From assembly GCA_005881295.1 (NCBI GenBank), contig VBHS01000147.1, positions 1 through 6,764 of the forward strand: DNA of 6,764 bases, in the 5' to 3' direction. Within the stretch, counting starts at the first letter, position 1. Each line of letters opens with the position of its first letter. The position numbers and the translations under genes are program-made. This document shows positions 5,892 to 6,764 of the stretch, one piece after another. Source of the DNA: Chloroflexota bacterium (GTDB lineage Bacteria > Chloroflexota > Ktedonobacteria > Ktedonobacterales > Ktedonobacteraceae). The notes below the pieces were generated by a model. That model did no database searches. It saw only the letters and a program-made list of their open reading frames with translations, and had not been told where the DNA came from.

Positions 5892-6620
5892 ATGGAAACC
5901 CTTCGTCAGAAAGCGCGAGTTTTGTCTTTGGCCTGGCTCCATCAAATTGCTGATGCAGCGATTGATACGCATTCAATTCCTGTTGTGCAGCAATATATTC
6001 GTGACCTGGAGCAGGCTATTGCCGATTTACGTGAAGCACAGGCGGAAAATGATGGTGCAATCGCAGGGCTCAATCGACAGATAAGCCAGCTACATCAACA
6101 GGAGGCAACCCTGAATACGCAGGCAGACGCACTTCTGCAGTTGAATCCTCCACGTGAAGATCTGGCTGCAATGGTCGAGCAGCGCCTTCAAGAAGTAGAA
6201 AATAACCTGACGCCGCTCAACAACCAGCTTGAAAAAGCTCAAGCTATTCACGTTCAGTACGATCAGGCGATGAGTGCCATTGAAGCGAAGCACACGACGA
6301 TGATGCGACAACTACAAACCCTTCAATCTATTGATACATCTGCATCCGCAGAGGATCGTGCTGCACACGCGTTACACGCGGTGAACAGCGCCCTTGGTGG
6401 AACGTCGTCTATTGACGACATAACTGCACGCATCCAGAGCCATGCTGACGTCGCTCATGCTCGTTTACAGCAGGAAGTGGGAACAATTACGCCTCAACCA
6501 GATCCCGTTGCTGATGTCCTGGCACAATCTGCAGTACAACAGCGGCTTGCTGCTCGCAAAGCACGTCTTGGTCTTCCTCCCGCTGGAGGTACAACCGTCA
6601 CTGAGCTGCCGCAGCAATAA
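5892..6620 (+). CDS. PspA/IM30-family-like coiled-coil protein
   Basis: This 242-residue protein is soluble and almost entirely helical, and fits the PspA/IM30 plan. A short N-terminal helix (METLRQKARVLSLAWLHQI) stands in place of the usual amphipathic helix. Next come IPVVQQYIRDLEQAIADLREA (29-49), matching the first core helix, and a long coiled coil (~35-145) with NPPREDLAAMVEQRLQEVE (85-103) where PspA has xxREDLAxxALxR. A flexible stretch with SALGG (166-170) follows, then helix IQSHADVAHARLQQEVG (181-197) and a C-terminal LAARKARLG (219-227) like the ending of many PspA proteins. PspA proteins bind stressed membrane as oligomers and remodel it or limit leakage. The N-terminal DP after helix 0 is replaced by HSIP, and the family match is by pattern, so divergence is likely. 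GGAG lies 9 nt before the ATG. No bEBP/PspF or PspC is visible in the window. Confidence 0.72.
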   Translation: METLRQKARVLSLAWLHQIADAAIDTHSIPVVQQYIRDLEQAIADLREAQAENDGAIAGLNRQISQLHQQEATLNTQADALLQLNPPREDLAAMVEQRLQEVENNLTPLNNQLEKAQAIHVQYDQAMSAIEAKHTTMMRQLQTLQSIDTSASAEDRAAHALHAVNSALGGTSSIDDITARIQSHADVAHARLQQEVGTITPQPDPVADVLAQSAVQQRLAARKARLGLPPAGGTTVTELPQQ

Positions 6621-6656
6621 CTTGCTTTTGCTCTTGCTGGCAAATGGAGGATGATT

Positions 6657-6764
6657 ATGAGGAGTACCGGTGATAGCTCTTCCTCCAGGAAGGTGGAAGT
6701 ACCTCTTACCAGAGGGGATGTTGACCGCATCCATCGCGAAGCAGGAGAACCCGGCAGGCTGGAC
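6657..6764 (+). CDS. Start of a third operon gene, cut by window edge
   Basis: An open frame of 36 codons begins at ATG 6657 and runs to the right edge without a stop. TGGAGG (6645-6650) sits 6 nt upstream, which favours this ATG over the in-frame ATG at 6651. It starts 36 nt after the PspA-like stop on the same strand, so it is probably in the same operon. The visible N-terminus is hydrophilic (MRSTGDSSSSRKVEVPL, then RGDVDRIHREAGEPGR), with no signal peptide or membrane helix. I do not recognise the family from this fragment. Confidence 0.65.
   Translation, partial: MRSTGDSSSSRKVEVPLTRGDVDRIHREAGEPGRLD

Noticed and set aside
6465..6734. Minus-strand open frames of 78-89 codons at the right end
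   Set aside because: They overlap the end of the PspA-like gene and the start of the third gene, lack an RBS and have no recognisable content.

Overview
This 6.8 kb bacterial chromosomal segment has about 50% GC, densely packed genes and good Shine-Dalgarno sites (AAGGAG, AGGAGG). I see no insertion sequences, tRNA, rRNA, CRISPR or phage genes. The protein repertoire and base composition would suit a Chloroflexota/Ktedonobacterales-like soil bacterium. That placement is an inference from general impression, because no phylogenetic marker is present.

Layout. (1) Positions 2-397, plus strand: the 3' end of an unrecognised gene, probably for an exported protein, ending in a low-complexity Gly/Asn/Ser then Thr/Pro tail. 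(2) Positions 413-440: a strong hairpin that ends transcription between convergent genes. (3) Positions 473-4486: four minus-strand genes. In transcription order they are a two-TM ion channel with a cytoplasmic RCK (TrkA-type) domain, a lipid/diacylglycerol-kinase-like protein with an extra C-terminal domain, a PEP-mutase/isocitrate-lyase superfamily enzyme, and a GlcG/HbpS-like protein. The kinase and lyase genes are 25 nt apart and are probably co-transcribed. The channel gene and the GlcG/HbpS gene are separated from them by 116 and 96 nt. (4) Positions 4487-4674: a divergent promoter region. (5) Positions 4675-6764, plus strand: a membrane-anchored TPM-domain protein with a cytoplasmic helical tail, a PspA/IM30-like coiled-coil protein, and the first 36 codons of a third gene cut off by the window edge.

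How the genes may work together. The plus-strand TPM-PspA pair looks like a small membrane-stress (Psp-type) module: a surface-exposed TPM domain linked through one membrane helix to a cytoplasmic helical region, followed by a soluble membrane-remodelling protein. The adjacent channel and lipid-kinase genes also act at the membrane, but a functional link is only suggested by proximity. The most unusual features are the channel pore, where the K+ filter signature TVGYG/TVGFG is replaced by a shorter TVGSM, and the lipid kinase, which has a loop insertion, a DGS in place of the usual DGE, and a C-terminal beta-rich domain. Three start codons were moved downstream of the longest open frame because of clear ribosome binding sites.
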